44,852 bases of DNA, from NCBI GenBank assembly GCA_031286165.1, contig JAITUU010000027.1, positions 1 to 44,852 on the forward strand, in the 5' to 3' direction. The stretch is from Bacteroidales bacterium. GTDB taxonomy: Bacteria > Bacteroidota > Bacteroidia > Bacteroidales > UBA1715. Positions 34,365-43,105 of this stretch are shown one piece after another; the first letter of the stretch is position 1; each line of letters opens with the position of its first letter. Below the pieces are notes generated by a model. It was not told the DNA's origin. It was given only the letters and a program-made list of their open reading frames with translations, and did not search any database. The position numbers were made by a program, and so were the translations under genes.

Positions 34365-36005
34365 TTACATTCGTTTGTATTGTGGTCCGCCGCCGCCTTC
34401 GGGCACAGTCCATAGAATATTGTTGTACGGGCATTTTCTGCCGCAGGTTTTGCAATGCAGGCAGTTCGATGCGTTTGCTGCTTTGAGCGTGCCGGCAATG
34501 TCTTCATACACGCCTGCCGGGCAAAATGTAATACAGGGTTGCCCGAATTTTTCGGCACATTCTATGCAGGTGGGCGCGTCTAAAATTTTGAGATGTGAGG
34601 GTTGTTCCTCGCGGTGTTCAATGTGCGCCAGCGCGGTAAATTGTGCTTTATCAAATTCTTTTTTACCTTTGTATTTGTAGGTTTTTTGTGTCATTGCTTT
34701 GTAGTCGGCTTCCACATTGTATGCCGGCAATAGATTCCCCAAAATACTGAGCGGCATACCCACCACATTGCCAAACCGCGCTATGGTTTGACGGAAATTT
34801 TGCGCTTTTTTCAATTCTTGTACCACTGCCGAATTTTCTAAATCTTTGGTGTAGTTTTTTGCAAATGCACTCGAAATTTCGCTGTTGGCAATGGCTGTGG
34901 CGGCTATCATACCCGAACGAATGGCATTGTGCAAGCCTTTGATTTTAATCATATTCACCAGTGCGGCACTATCGCCCACTATGGCTACGTTTCCGCAACC
35001 TATGGAGTTTGTTTCGGCATCGCGCGGAATAGTGCGGTAGCCGCCTTCGGGAATCATTTTTGCGCCGGTTTCCACCACCGTGCCGCCGTCTATAAATTGT
35101 TTTACAAATTTATGTTCTTTGAATGTCGCCAAAGCATCTTGTGGATTAAAATCTTTTTCCTGCCAATCCAAGCCTACTATCATACCCACTGCTATACAGT
35201 TTTCAACGTAAGGATACATAATGCCGCCGCCAAACATATCGCTTACCGGATAGCCCATAGCGTGCACCACGCGCTGTGCGGTGAATTTTGCATATTGTTC
35301 GGGCGTTACCTGTATCAATTCTTTTACACCTATGGAAAACAGCGATTCGGCTTCGCGCACCAATTTTGCTTTTTGAATTAAATCGCGCGTAACAGTGCCA
35401 TCGACTCCTTCGGCGAGAATAACGTATTTTGCCTGAATGATTTCACCGGGCACAAAATTTTGTTGTTTTTTACCGATTTTACTCCATCCTTGGTCTATCA
35501 ATTTTACACCGGTGGCGGTTTTGGTGATTTTATCCCACACAAGTTCTTCTACACTGAATCCGTGCAACACTTCCACGCCTACGCTTGCGGCAATTTTGGC
35601 AAACCACTGCGTGAGTTGTGAAATCGACACTATGTAGTCGCCTTTGTGGAGCATAGCCCCAATGTTGAACCCGAAGAAGTTTGCACACGAAACGAGTGCG
35701 TGCAGCGGAATTGCGCTCGATTGGGTGAAGAGCGAAATAGTGTCGTGTGCCACAGTGCGTGTAAGTATTGTTTTCGCATCTTCGGATTCCAAAAGGTGCG
35801 AATCCATGTAATTCAAAAACTCGTGCAAAGCCTGCTGTTCGAGCACTGCCCCCGAAAGATTGTGATTGCCGGCGGCGTGTCCTTTATCTATCACGCACAC
35901 GTTCAATTCCGGTTTTTTCTTTTTTACCGTAGCCGCCGCCGCAAGTCCGGCAGGTCCTGCACCCACTATGAGCACATCTACTATATTGTAATTTTTTTGT
36001 TCCAT
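34365..36005 (-). CDS. Electron transfer flavoprotein:quinone oxidoreductase
   Basis: A 546-residue inner-membrane-associated flavo-iron-sulfur enzyme passing electrons from ETF to the quinone pool. It has an N-terminal FAD site VLIVGAGPAGLAAAATVKKK, a substrate domain and the C-terminal ferredoxin-like part CIECAEKFGQPCITFCPAG and NCLHCKTCGRKCPYNN, ending in PEGGGGPQYKRM. The last two elements are diagnostic of ETF-QO. The number of cysteines suggests room for more than one cluster or extra ligands compared with the mitochondrial protein. It is the third gene of an operon with the fused ETF, 28 bases behind the lipoprotein. Confidence 0.92.
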   Translation of the reverse strand: MEQKNYNIVDVLIVGAGPAGLAAAATVKKKKPELNVCVIDKGHAAGNHNLSGAVLEQQALHEFLNYMDSHLLESEDAKTILTRTVAHDTISLFTQSSAIPLHALVSCANFFGFNIGAMLHKGDYIVSISQLTQWFAKIAASVGVEVLHGFSVEELVWDKITKTATGVKLIDQGWSKIGKKQQNFVPGEIIQAKYVILAEGVDGTVTRDLIQKAKLVREAESLFSIGVKELIQVTPEQYAKFTAQRVVHAMGYPVSDMFGGGIMYPYVENCIAVGMIVGLDWQEKDFNPQDALATFKEHKFVKQFIDGGTVVETGAKMIPEGGYRTIPRDAETNSIGCGNVAIVGDSAALVNMIKIKGLHNAIRSGMIAATAIANSEISSAFAKNYTKDLENSAVVQELKKAQNFRQTIARFGNVVGMPLSILGNLLPAYNVEADYKAMTQKTYKYKGKKEFDKAQFTALAHIEHREEQPSHLKILDAPTCIECAEKFGQPCITFCPAGVYEDIAGTLKAANASNCLHCKTCGRKCPYNNILWTVPEGGGGPQYKRM

Positions 36006-36033
36006 ATTGTTGTGTTTTTAATTGCTGTATTTG

Positions 36034-36501
36034 TTATTTCTTCCGTTCAAAAATAATTTTCTGATTATGTTCGCCGCGAAATTCCAATTTGTTTTTGCTG
36101 TATGTGTAGGTCATTACGCCATCGAATGCTGCCAATATGTGTTTGTCGAACATTTTTTGATATTCTTTTTCGGGTTCTTTCTCCGGATGTTCTTTTTTTG
36201 GTCCTATTTCCGGATGTTCTTTGTAATTACGTATATGAATTTTTCCTTCCGAAATAATAGTGCACTCTCCGCCGGCGGAATTGCTGCTTGTAGCCATGAT
36301 GAACGTGTTTTTGTTGGTAAATTGCAGAATGTATGCTTCTTCTCGCGGCGTTTGTTCCAAAGGGAGTTTCATACATTTGCTTTCATGGGTTACGGAATGT
36401 AGTTTCCACTGTTCTTGTAAAAATTCGGTACTTGTGTCTTTGGTGCAACTGTGCAGAAAAATCAGTACAGGCACAAGTACTATTGATAATCTCAGTTTCA
36501 T
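36034..36501 (-). CDS. Small lipoprotein, META-like
   Basis: A 155-residue protein with a lipoprotein signal (VLIFLHSC, lipobox Cys about residue 19). The mature part begins with QEQWKLHSV and has alternating strands (ILQFTNKNTFIMATSS, then a GGEC turn) reminiscent of META/HslJ-type or lipocalin-like small lipoproteins. A charged direct repeat KEHPE/PEKEPEKEYQK lies in the middle. Its ATG immediately follows the stop codon of the fused ETF (no spacing), so translation is coupled. Its placement between the two electron-transfer genes is unexpected and its role is unknown. Confidence 0.7.
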   Translation of the reverse strand: MKLRLSIVLVPVLIFLHSCTKDTSTEFLQEQWKLHSVTHESKCMKLPLEQTPREEAYILQFTNKNTFIMATSSNSAGGECTIISEGKIHIRNYKEHPEIGPKKEHPEKEPEKEYQKMFDKHILAAFDGVMTYTYSKNKLEFRGEHNQKIIFERKK

Positions 36502-38598
36502 TTATTCCTCCTTCGCAAGTGCTTCTACCAACTGCGGTACAATATCTTCCACATTGCCCACTATGTAATAATCGCATTGTTTGAAAATAGGTGCCGAAGG
36601 GTCGTTGTTCACGGCTATAATGGTGCCGGCATTTGCCACGCCTATCATGTGCTGAATTGCGCCGCTAATGCCGAGTGCTATGTACAACTGCGGTGCTACT
36701 GCGGTGCCGGTTTGCCCTATTTGGCGCAAGCGTTCGCAAAAACCTTGTTCCACCGCAGCGCGAGTTGCTCCTTCTTCTACGGCAATGTGTAATGTTTCGT
36801 GCAAACTTGCTTTTAATTCGTCTAACAGTTGCTCGAAGGATTGTTTGCAACGCAAGCCTTTTCCGCCCGAAACTATCACCGGCACATCGAAATTCACTTT
36901 TCCGCTTGCTTTGTGTTTGGCTATAATTTCTATACTGAGGTCGCTTTTGCTAATATTTGCCGGACAGGGAATGATTTCGCCTATGCGATTTTCGTTTGCC
37001 GCTATGCGTTTCATTACTCCGGGTCGGGCGGTAGCCATTTGCACTGAGGAACTTACGGTACAAATTGTTGCCATTACGTTTCCGCCAAGTGCCGGGCGAG
37101 TTTGCAGCAGTACGGCAATTTCACCTTTTTTACTGCGGTCTTTTATGTCGAGCGAAGTGCAGTCGGCAGTTAAGCCGCAGCCCAAATTGTAGGACACCAT
37201 AGGTGCGAGCGCGCGTCCTTGCGGAGTGGCGGCATAGAGTACTATTTGCGGTTTGTAGGTTTGCACGGTTTCCGAAAATACTTTTTCGTAGGTAATGGGG
37301 TCAAAATCTTTGAGCAAGGGAGATTCTATGGAGTAAATTTTGTCGGCACCGGCAGCAATGAGTGCTTTCCCGTATGTGCTCACGCTTTCACCGGCTATTA
37401 TTACACCTACTTGCACTTTCAGAGAATCGGCTAATTCGCGTGCTTTTCCTATCAATTCAAAAGTGGAGAGAATTACCTCGCCTTCATCGCACTCGGCAGC
37501 CACCCACACATCGCCGCTGTATTTCGGCGTGCGAATTTTGAGTGCGACAAGCAGTTCGTCCAATTGTTTGCGGTTCATAGATTGCTCCAATTCTCCGGCA
37601 ATTGTTTCGGTGAGTTCTTCGGTAATTTGTGCCACATTCGTTATTCCATGTGTTTGCAAGCTTCTTTCAAGTAGAGCAAAGGCTTCGCAATCGGCATCGA
37701 GGGCATCGTAACTGCGGTCGAATGTGCTTACGCGCCTTTCGGGAAGTACGTATTGTGCTTTTTTCTCACTCTGCGTGTGTTCTTCCTCGCTTTTTTCTTT
37801 GAAAGTATTGCGAATAATTTCTGCCAATTCTGCAATGTTGGTAATTTGCTTGCATTGTCGTGTGGTTTTTTCGGGTGGAAATACGCGCGTTACTTGCGTG
37901 CGCGAACCTTTCAAGCCAATTTGTGTGGCGTTAATATCGGCTGCGCCCCATGTAATAATTTGTGTAGCGTTTGCTTTGCGCGTGAGTGCAAATTGCGGAA
38001 ACAGCGCGTGTTCGTATTTTGCTACTGTAATCACTATGGGCATTTTGCGTGCCGCCACTGTTTGGCTGCCGCCGGTAATGATAGAAGAAAATTCAAATCT
38101 GCCTCCTTCGTAAGCAACGTGTGTGGCGTAGCCTATACAACTAATACCGAGTTCGCTGGCAATTTGTGCCGGTACCTGCGCCGTGTCGCCATCTACCGAT
38201 TGCATGCCGGTAATTATATAATAATCTTCGCTATTGTTCAAAATTTCTTTCACAATTTTGCGAATGGCAAACGCCAATGGGTTTGCTGTGGCTACGGTAT
38301 CGGCTCCACCCAAAAGTCGGTCGGTGAGCAAAATGGCGGTATCGGCGCAGCGGCTGAGGCTGTATCGCAGTACTTCATCTGCCATAGGTGGACCCATGGA
38401 AAGTACTATGATTTTTCCACTTTCGTCTTTTTTTAGTGCCCGCATTTGGTGGGCAAAAGCCAACGCCTGCGCGTCTAAATCGTTAATCACATTGGCAAGT
38501 TTGCTGCGTATCAGCGTGCCTGTTTCGGGGTTGAAAGCGTTGTCGGAAATTTGCGAAATGTCCGGTACTTGCTTTACTAATACAATATAGTTGCTCAT
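36502..38598 (-). CDS. Fused electron transfer flavoprotein, EtfB-EtfA
   Basis: A 698-residue single polypeptide with the two ETF subunits in the order beta-alpha. EtfB part (about 1-250): LVKQVPDISQI at the start, and DGDTAQVPAQIASELGI, the AMP/FAD-binding loop. An acidic, helix-rich linker of about 100 residues (250-355) follows. EtfA part (about 360-698): GDVWVAAE, RPALGGNVMATI, VIVSGGKGL, and the FAD site LGISGAIQHMIG with AVNNDPSAPIF. It should accept electrons from acyl-CoA or other dehydrogenases and feed the adjacent ETF-QO. Separate genes are the usual arrangement. No acyl-CoA dehydrogenase is in the window. No frameshift is seen. Confidence 0.92.
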   Translation of the reverse strand: MSNYIVLVKQVPDISQISDNAFNPETGTLIRSKLANVINDLDAQALAFAHQMRALKKDESGKIIVLSMGPPMADEVLRYSLSRCADTAILLTDRLLGGADTVATANPLAFAIRKIVKEILNNSEDYYIITGMQSVDGDTAQVPAQIASELGISCIGYATHVAYEGGRFEFSSIITGGSQTVAARKMPIVITVAKYEHALFPQFALTRKANATQIITWGAADINATQIGLKGSRTQVTRVFPPEKTTRQCKQITNIAELAEIIRNTFKEKSEEEHTQSEKKAQYVLPERRVSTFDRSYDALDADCEAFALLERSLQTHGITNVAQITEELTETIAGELEQSMNRKQLDELLVALKIRTPKYSGDVWVAAECDEGEVILSTFELIGKARELADSLKVQVGVIIAGESVSTYGKALIAAGADKIYSIESPLLKDFDPITYEKVFSETVQTYKPQIVLYAATPQGRALAPMVSYNLGCGLTADCTSLDIKDRSKKGEIAVLLQTRPALGGNVMATICTVSSSVQMATARPGVMKRIAANENRIGEIIPCPANISKSDLSIEIIAKHKASGKVNFDVPVIVSGGKGLRCKQSFEQLLDELKASLHETLHIAVEEGATRAAVEQGFCERLRQIGQTGTAVAPQLYIALGISGAIQHMIGVANAGTIIAVNNDPSAPIFKQCDYYIVGNVEDIVPQLVEALAKEE

Positions 38599-38707
38599 AA
38601 ATTAATTATTCTGGTTTTTGTAAAAGTATGAAATGTTGTTTATTCTGCGCAATATAGGTAATTTTTCTTTTGTTCGGCGGTAATTCTTTATGATTTTTTT
38701 ACAATCT

Positions 38708-38750
38708 TATTGCAATAGTGTTGCATTTACCATTTCTTATTGTAACTTTG
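38708..38750 (+). promoter_or_regulatory. Regulator/receptor promoter with palindromic operator
   Basis: TTG (38721-38723), 19 bases, TAacTTTG (38743-38750) is an ideal promoter 26 bases before the ATG. A perfect palindrome TGCAA-TAGTG-TTGCA (38711-38725) overlaps the -33 box, and TTATTG occurs at both 38708 and 38737. A repressor bound there would block the polymerase; autoregulation by the Fur/Zur-like product is the natural reading. Confidence 0.6.
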
Positions 38751-38775
38751 TGGCGTTAAAAAACCGGAAAAGACT

Positions 38776-41379
38776 ATGATTTCACAACGAAGAAACACAA
38801 AAACCAAACAGCAAGTAATGACTGTGTTGGAAAATTCCACAGCGGCGCTGAGCCACGAAGATATTGAACGCCGACTTCTCGAAAAAATAGATAGAGTTAC
38901 TATTTATCGCATTTTGCAGCGATTTTGCGAAGATGGAAAGCTGCATACGATTATAGATAAAGACGGAAAAACACGCTATGCACTGTGCCATAACTGCACT
39001 GCCGAGCACCATAGCGACAATCACCCGCACTTTCACTGTCTTTCGTGCGATGAACTTACCTGTGTGGCGCAACCCACTGCGCCGCAAAAACTTCCGATGG
39101 GTTATACGCCTATTTCTGTGTCGTCTTACATTCTTGGCTATTGTCAAAAGTGCAGCGGCGCGGCAAAAATGCTGTGTTTGTTGCTCTGTTTGTGTATGGC
39201 GCACAGTTCTTTTGCGCAATGGCGCGTGCAGGTGCTTAGTAGTGCAACTAACGAGGGAATACCCTCTGCGCGAGTGTATTTTCCCGATTCTCGCACGGGA
39301 ACACTAACCGATTCGCTGGGATTTTTTCGCGTGAATAGTACTGCGCCACAGGTGTTGGTGCACATTTCGGCAGAAGGTTTTCAGTCGCTTTTGCAACGAA
39401 TTTCGCCCAATGACCAAAGTCCTATGTATTTGCAACCATCTACGCATGAATTGCGCGAAGTGGTGGTGTCGGGCAATGTGTCGCGTTTGCAGGGAGAAAC
39501 GGTGATGAATGTGGAAAAACTGAATTTGAACAATGCCGGTGTGCAAGGTGCTTCGCTTGCCGAAAAACTTACGTCCATAGCCGGTGTGGATAATTTGAGC
39601 ACCGGCGTGGGAATTGGGAAACCTACCATTCGTGGTATGAGCGGCAATCGCATTGCGGTATTTTCGCAAGGTGTGCGCATAGAAAATCAACAGTGGGGCG
39701 ATGAGCATGGATTAGGACTCGATGAACATGGCTACGAACAGGTGGAGGTTATCAAAGGTCCTGCTTCGGTGCTCTATGGTAGCGATGCGCTGGGTGGTGT
39801 GCTCTATTTTGTGGACGAACGCTACGCAAAGCAGAATAGCGTGGAGGCTGCGTTGCAATCGGAATTTGCAAGTAATGCGCTCGGTTTTCGCAATAACGGT
39901 ACGCTCAAAATATCGAAAGAGCGTTTTCATTGGAATGCCTTTGGCGGCTACACTACTTTTATGGATTATGCCACCGGTACCGGCGACCGTGTGCCGAACA
40001 GTAGATTTAATACCGGAAATTTCAAAACTACGTTGGGTTATACCGGCAATCGTTTTTCTTCGGCGTTGAAATATAGTTTTTTACGCGAAAAATTCGGTTT
40101 GACCGAAGGCGAAGAAGAAGATGAAAGTGCTGCAAACGAAGAAGTTGCATACAACAATGGACGCACACCGCTTTTGCCTTATCAGGATTTGTTCACACAC
40201 ATAGTGAGTTCTGAAAATACGATGTTTTTTGATAATGGTTCAAAAATTAAAATGGACGTGGGTTATGTGTTCAATAATCGTAAAGAATTTGAAGGCGAGG
40301 AAGGCGAGGAAGAAAATGAAGCGGCACTCAATATGAATTTACACACGCTGTCGTACAACGCGAAATGGTATTCTCCGCGCCGGAACAATCGTTGGAACTT
40401 GATAGCAGGCAGTCAGGGAATGGCACAGGACAATAGCAATGCCGGTGAAGAAATTCTTATTCCCGATGCACAAACTTTCGATTTTGGCGCATTTGCCATG
40501 AGTGATTTTTATTACGCCGAAAAAGCCTATTGGCAACTTGGTGTGCGCTATGATACTCGCCTTATTCGCAGCAAAGAATTTGATAATCAGTATAATTCCT
40601 TTAATTTTTCTACCGGTATTTTTCAACCTCTTTCCGAAACGCTTTCGTTTCGCGCCAATCTTGCTTCGGGTTTTCGCGCACCCAATATGTTTGAATTGCT
40701 CAGCGATGGCAAGCACGAAGGAACCTTTCGCTACGAAATTGGAAATCCTGATTTGAAAACCGAGAATAGTTATCAAATAGATGCTGCGGCGAATTACAAG
40801 TCGAAACACGTGGAAGTATTTGTAAATCCCTACTTCGATTATATAAAAAATTTCATTCACTTAGACCCTTCCGATGATATGCGTGAAGGTGTGCCGGTGT
40901 TTTACTATGCGCAAAGCGATGCGTTTTTGTATGGCGGCGAGGCAGGATTTCACGTTCATCCGCATCCGCTGGATTGGTTGCATGTAGAGGGTTTGTATAG
41001 TAGTACGTTTGGTCAAAATGTTGATAATCAAAATTTAGCACTCATGCCTTCGCAGAAACTAAAAGCAACGCTGAGTGCCAATTTCCGATTTGAAACATCG
41101 CTGCGCCGTTTTTCGGTGTATGTGCAAAACGTGTATTCGCTCGCGCAAAACCTCGTGGCGGAACATGAAAGCAAAACTCCTGCATATACTGTGCTGAATG
41201 TGGGTGCTCTGTGTGAATTTGCGGTGAAACATCAAATAGTATATTTGAACGTTTCGGCTCAAAATATATTGAACGAAACTTACTACGACCATCTTTCGCG
41301 CTACAAAAGTGAAGGAATTTTTAATCCGGGCAGAAGTGTGAACGTAAAACTCAGCATTCCGCTTTCTTTCAATTTGTAA
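38776..41379 (+). CDS. In-frame Fur/Zur regulator plus ZnuD-like TonB receptor
   Basis: One uninterrupted frame of 867 codons. Residues 1-131 are a complete Fur-family metal regulator: winged helix with LSHEDIERRL and DRVTIYRILQRF, His-rich sensing site (H78, H79, H83, H85, H87) and structural zinc pairs C88/C91 and C123/C126. Only five residues later, M132 (ATG 39169) begins a normal signal peptide ending SSFAQ, then a carboxypeptidase-regulatory-like domain, a plug (PTIRGMSGNRIAVFSQG, EVIKGPASVLYGSDALGGV) and a TonB barrel ending in LSIPLSFNL. Acidic loops (GEEEDESAANEE, FEGEEGEEENEA) and HVHPHPLDWLH resemble ZnuD-type zinc receptors. A true fusion could not be exported, so internal initiation at 39169 or a recently lost stop codon is likely. 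Confidence 0.8.
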   Translation: MISQRRNTKTKQQVMTVLENSTAALSHEDIERRLLEKIDRVTIYRILQRFCEDGKLHTIIDKDGKTRYALCHNCTAEHHSDNHPHFHCLSCDELTCVAQPTAPQKLPMGYTPISVSSYILGYCQKCSGAAKMLCLLLCLCMAHSSFAQWRVQVLSSATNEGIPSARVYFPDSRTGTLTDSLGFFRVNSTAPQVLVHISAEGFQSLLQRISPNDQSPMYLQPSTHELREVVVSGNVSRLQGETVMNVEKLNLNNAGVQGASLAEKLTSIAGVDNLSTGVGIGKPTIRGMSGNRIAVFSQGVRIENQQWGDEHGLGLDEHGYEQVEVIKGPASVLYGSDALGGVLYFVDERYAKQNSVEAALQSEFASNALGFRNNGTLKISKERFHWNAFGGYTTFMDYATGTGDRVPNSRFNTGNFKTTLGYTGNRFSSALKYSFLREKFGLTEGEEEDESAANEEVAYNNGRTPLLPYQDLFTHIVSSENTMFFDNGSKIKMDVGYVFNNRKEFEGEEGEEENEAALNMNLHTLSYNAKWYSPRRNNRWNLIAGSQGMAQDNSNAGEEILIPDAQTFDFGAFAMSDFYYAEKAYWQLGVRYDTRLIRSKEFDNQYNSFNFSTGIFQPLSETLSFRANLASGFRAPNMFELLSDGKHEGTFRYEIGNPDLKTENSYQIDAAANYKSKHVEVFVNPYFDYIKNFIHLDPSDDMREGVPVFYYAQSDAFLYGGEAGFHVHPHPLDWLHVEGLYSSTFGQNVDNQNLALMPSQKLKATLSANFRFETSLRRFSVYVQNVYSLAQNLVAEHESKTPAYTVLNVGALCEFAVKHQIVYLNVSAQNILNETYYDHLSRYKSEGIFNPGRSVNVKLSIPLSFNL

Positions 41380-41400
41380 AACTACATTTTTGAATAGTAA

Positions 41401-41440
41401 AAAAGCGACAACGTTCAGAACCTTGTCGCTTTTTTTATGT
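41401..41440. terminator. Bidirectional terminator
   Basis: AAAAGCGACAA (41401-41411) pairs with TTGTCGCTTTT (41423-41433) with A-rich and T-rich flanks. It separates the TonB receptor (plus) from the Bax inhibitor-1 family gene (minus) and can serve both. Confidence 0.85.
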
Positions 41441-41457
41441 TTCGGAGGCTGTGCCTC

Positions 41458-42246
41458 TTAGTTGCGATTGGTCAATAAGGTAAGCAGTCGCAAAATTTCT
41501 ATATACAACCACACCAGCGTAACCATTAAGCCGAAGGCGGCAAACCATTCCATTTTCTTGGGTGCTTGCTGCGCCACGCCGTCTTCTATGTTTTTGAAAT
41601 CGAGAATTAAATTCAGTGCCGCAATAATTACAATTACTACGCTAATGCCTATGCCAAGCGGCGTGGGGCTGTGTAAAAATGTGAGTGAAGAACCGAAAAA
41701 TCCCATTACCAAATTGATAATATAGAGCAAGGCAACTGCGCCGGTGGCTGCCACCACGCCCATCATAAATTTTTGTGTGGGTTGAATTATTCTATTGCGA
41801 TAGAGCAAAAACATAATAAAAAAGACTGCAAATGTGAGCGCAACTGCTTGAAATACTATGCCGCCCATTGCCGGAGCAACTTCGCCTTGGGCTATGCGCG
41901 GTGCCACTACTGCCATTTGAATAAATGCCGACACGCCGCCCAGAAATAATCCTTGACACACGGCGTAGAGAGGAGCGGTAACGTGTGCCCAATCTTTTTT
42001 GAAAACCGTAACCATAGCAAGCACAAAACCTACAATGGCTCCTGCTATCATGAGGGTGTAGGCGGTGGTATTTGCCTGCATAGCCATATTCCACGTGAAC
42101 GATGCCGCCACTACTATAATACCAAGTAAAAGCAAACTTTTATTGATAGTGCCTTGCATGGTCATTACTCCTTGTGCTGTGCCGCTATACGACTGCGCAA
42201 ATACATTGTTTGAAAAAACCGGATTCGATGTTTTACTGAAATTCAT
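41458..42246 (-). CDS. Bax inhibitor-1/YccA family membrane protein
   Basis: A 262-residue inner membrane protein with about seven hydrophobic helices (for example LLLLGIIVVAASFTWNMA and YTLMIAGAIVGFVLAMVTVF). The family signature region is seen in APLYAVCQGLFLGGVSAFIQ and the last loop has LNLILDFKNIEDG, in which the acidic residues near the C-terminal helices are the proposed proton/calcium switch of the TMBIM fold. The N-terminal ~30 residues are polar (NPVFSNNVFAQSYSG), as in the Bacteroidota/Actinobacteria group. Physiological role in bacteria is uncertain; calcium leak has been proposed for the family. Its upstream region is a heptamer tract. Confidence 0.88.
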   Translation of the reverse strand: MNFSKTSNPVFSNNVFAQSYSGTAQGVMTMQGTINKSLLLLGIIVVAASFTWNMAMQANTTAYTLMIAGAIVGFVLAMVTVFKKDWAHVTAPLYAVCQGLFLGGVSAFIQMAVVAPRIAQGEVAPAMGGIVFQAVALTFAVFFIMFLLYRNRIIQPTQKFMMGVVAATGAVALLYIINLVMGFFGSSLTFLHSPTPLGIGISVVIVIIAALNLILDFKNIEDGVAQQAPKKMEWFAAFGLMVTLVWLYIEILRLLTLLTNRN

Positions 42247-42252
42247 TGTTTG

Positions 42253-42287
42253 TAGTTATTAGTTGTTAGTACTCAATACTCAATACG
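42253..42287. repeat. Five heptamers upstream of the Bax inhibitor-1 gene
   Basis: TAGTTAT, TAGTTGT, TAGTACT, CAATACT and CAATACG run in register, ending seven bases before the start codon of the minus-strand gene. Two word types (TAGTTxT and CAATACx) are joined by the hybrid TAGTACT. Confidence 0.55.
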
Positions 42288-42313
42288 TTGTACGAACTAT
42301 TTGATACTTTTTT

Positions 42314-42976
42314 TTAACAGTAATTAAGCACTTGCAACATATCTTTTGCTTGTAACTCAAATTCGCTGCCTTTATTGCGTTCCAGAATATATTTTGTGGC
42401 TTTTATAATCGGTTGTTTTAGCCCCGGTTTGCGAAACGCAAGTTCCTGAAAAGCGTTGATAAGCGATTTGCGCACAAAATAACTCGGATTGGTAAAATCC
42501 TGTTTGTAAAATGGCGTGAGTTTTTCCACATCTATAAACGACATATTATGTTTTGCACTTTGCGCAATCATGGTATAAGCCGCCATTTTGTAAAATTCTT
42601 TGTCGCTTTGTATCCATTCATATACTTTTTCGAGCACGTGAGGCAATTTTGAGAACAAATAAAAAGTGCCGATTTCCACCATTTCGTGATTGGTGCAGCC
42701 GGCTATGAGTGTTTCCACTTCTTCGTTGCTTATGCACGCCGGCTCCGAAATCATGAGTGCCATGAGTTTCGCTTCGCGGAAATTTTCCTTCCACAGCATG
42801 CTAGCCAATTCTTGATTGCGTCCTATTTTTTCGGCGAATTTACTCATAATTTGCTGCGATACACCGTAAATCATATTGTAATTCAAACCTCTAAAACGCA
42901 GTAGTTCTGCTACTTCACCGTCTTGATGTTGTTTTATGAACTGTATTGCTTTGGTAAAATTTTCTTGTGTTGTCAT
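42314..42976 (-). CDS. AlkD-like DNA alkylation repair protein
   Basis: A 220-residue all-helical protein of HEAT-like repeats. FREAKLMALMISEPACI, then FYLFSKLPHVLEKVYEWIQS and FYKMAAYTMIAQSAKHN, are the repeating helix pairs, and FVRKSLINAFQELAFRKPGL is the last conserved repeat. The pattern is that of the small AlkD-type glycosylase family common in Bacteroidota. AlkD removes bulky or cationic alkyl adducts such as 7-methylguanine without base flipping. The catalytic Asp/Trp set cannot be placed with certainty here, so activity is less certain than the fold. A perfect -7 element TAtcTTTG is at 43063-43056 on this strand. Confidence 0.75.
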   Translation of the reverse strand: MTTQENFTKAIQFIKQHQDGEVAELLRFRGLNYNMIYGVSQQIMSKFAEKIGRNQELASMLWKENFREAKLMALMISEPACISNEEVETLIAGCTNHEMVEIGTFYLFSKLPHVLEKVYEWIQSDKEFYKMAAYTMIAQSAKHNMSFIDVEKLTPFYKQDFTNPSYFVRKSLINAFQELAFRKPGLKQPIIKATKYILERNKGSEFELQAKDMLQVLNYC

Positions 42977-43055
42977 ACATTCTATGTTTTTTTGCGCTGT
43001 TTTTTATGATATATTTCATTGCTGCGGCAGTGCAGAATAATACCCAATGCAGGTA

Positions 43056-43063
43056 CAAAGATA
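43056..43063 (-). promoter_or_regulatory. -7 element upstream of the AlkD-like gene
   Basis: TAtcTTTG on the minus strand, 80 bases before the start codon. No TTG is seen at the normal spacing, so only half of the promoter is supported. Confidence 0.35.
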
Positions 43064-43105
43064 GTTTTATTTTTTTACTTTTAGAAAATTAAAAATACAA
43101 AAAAA

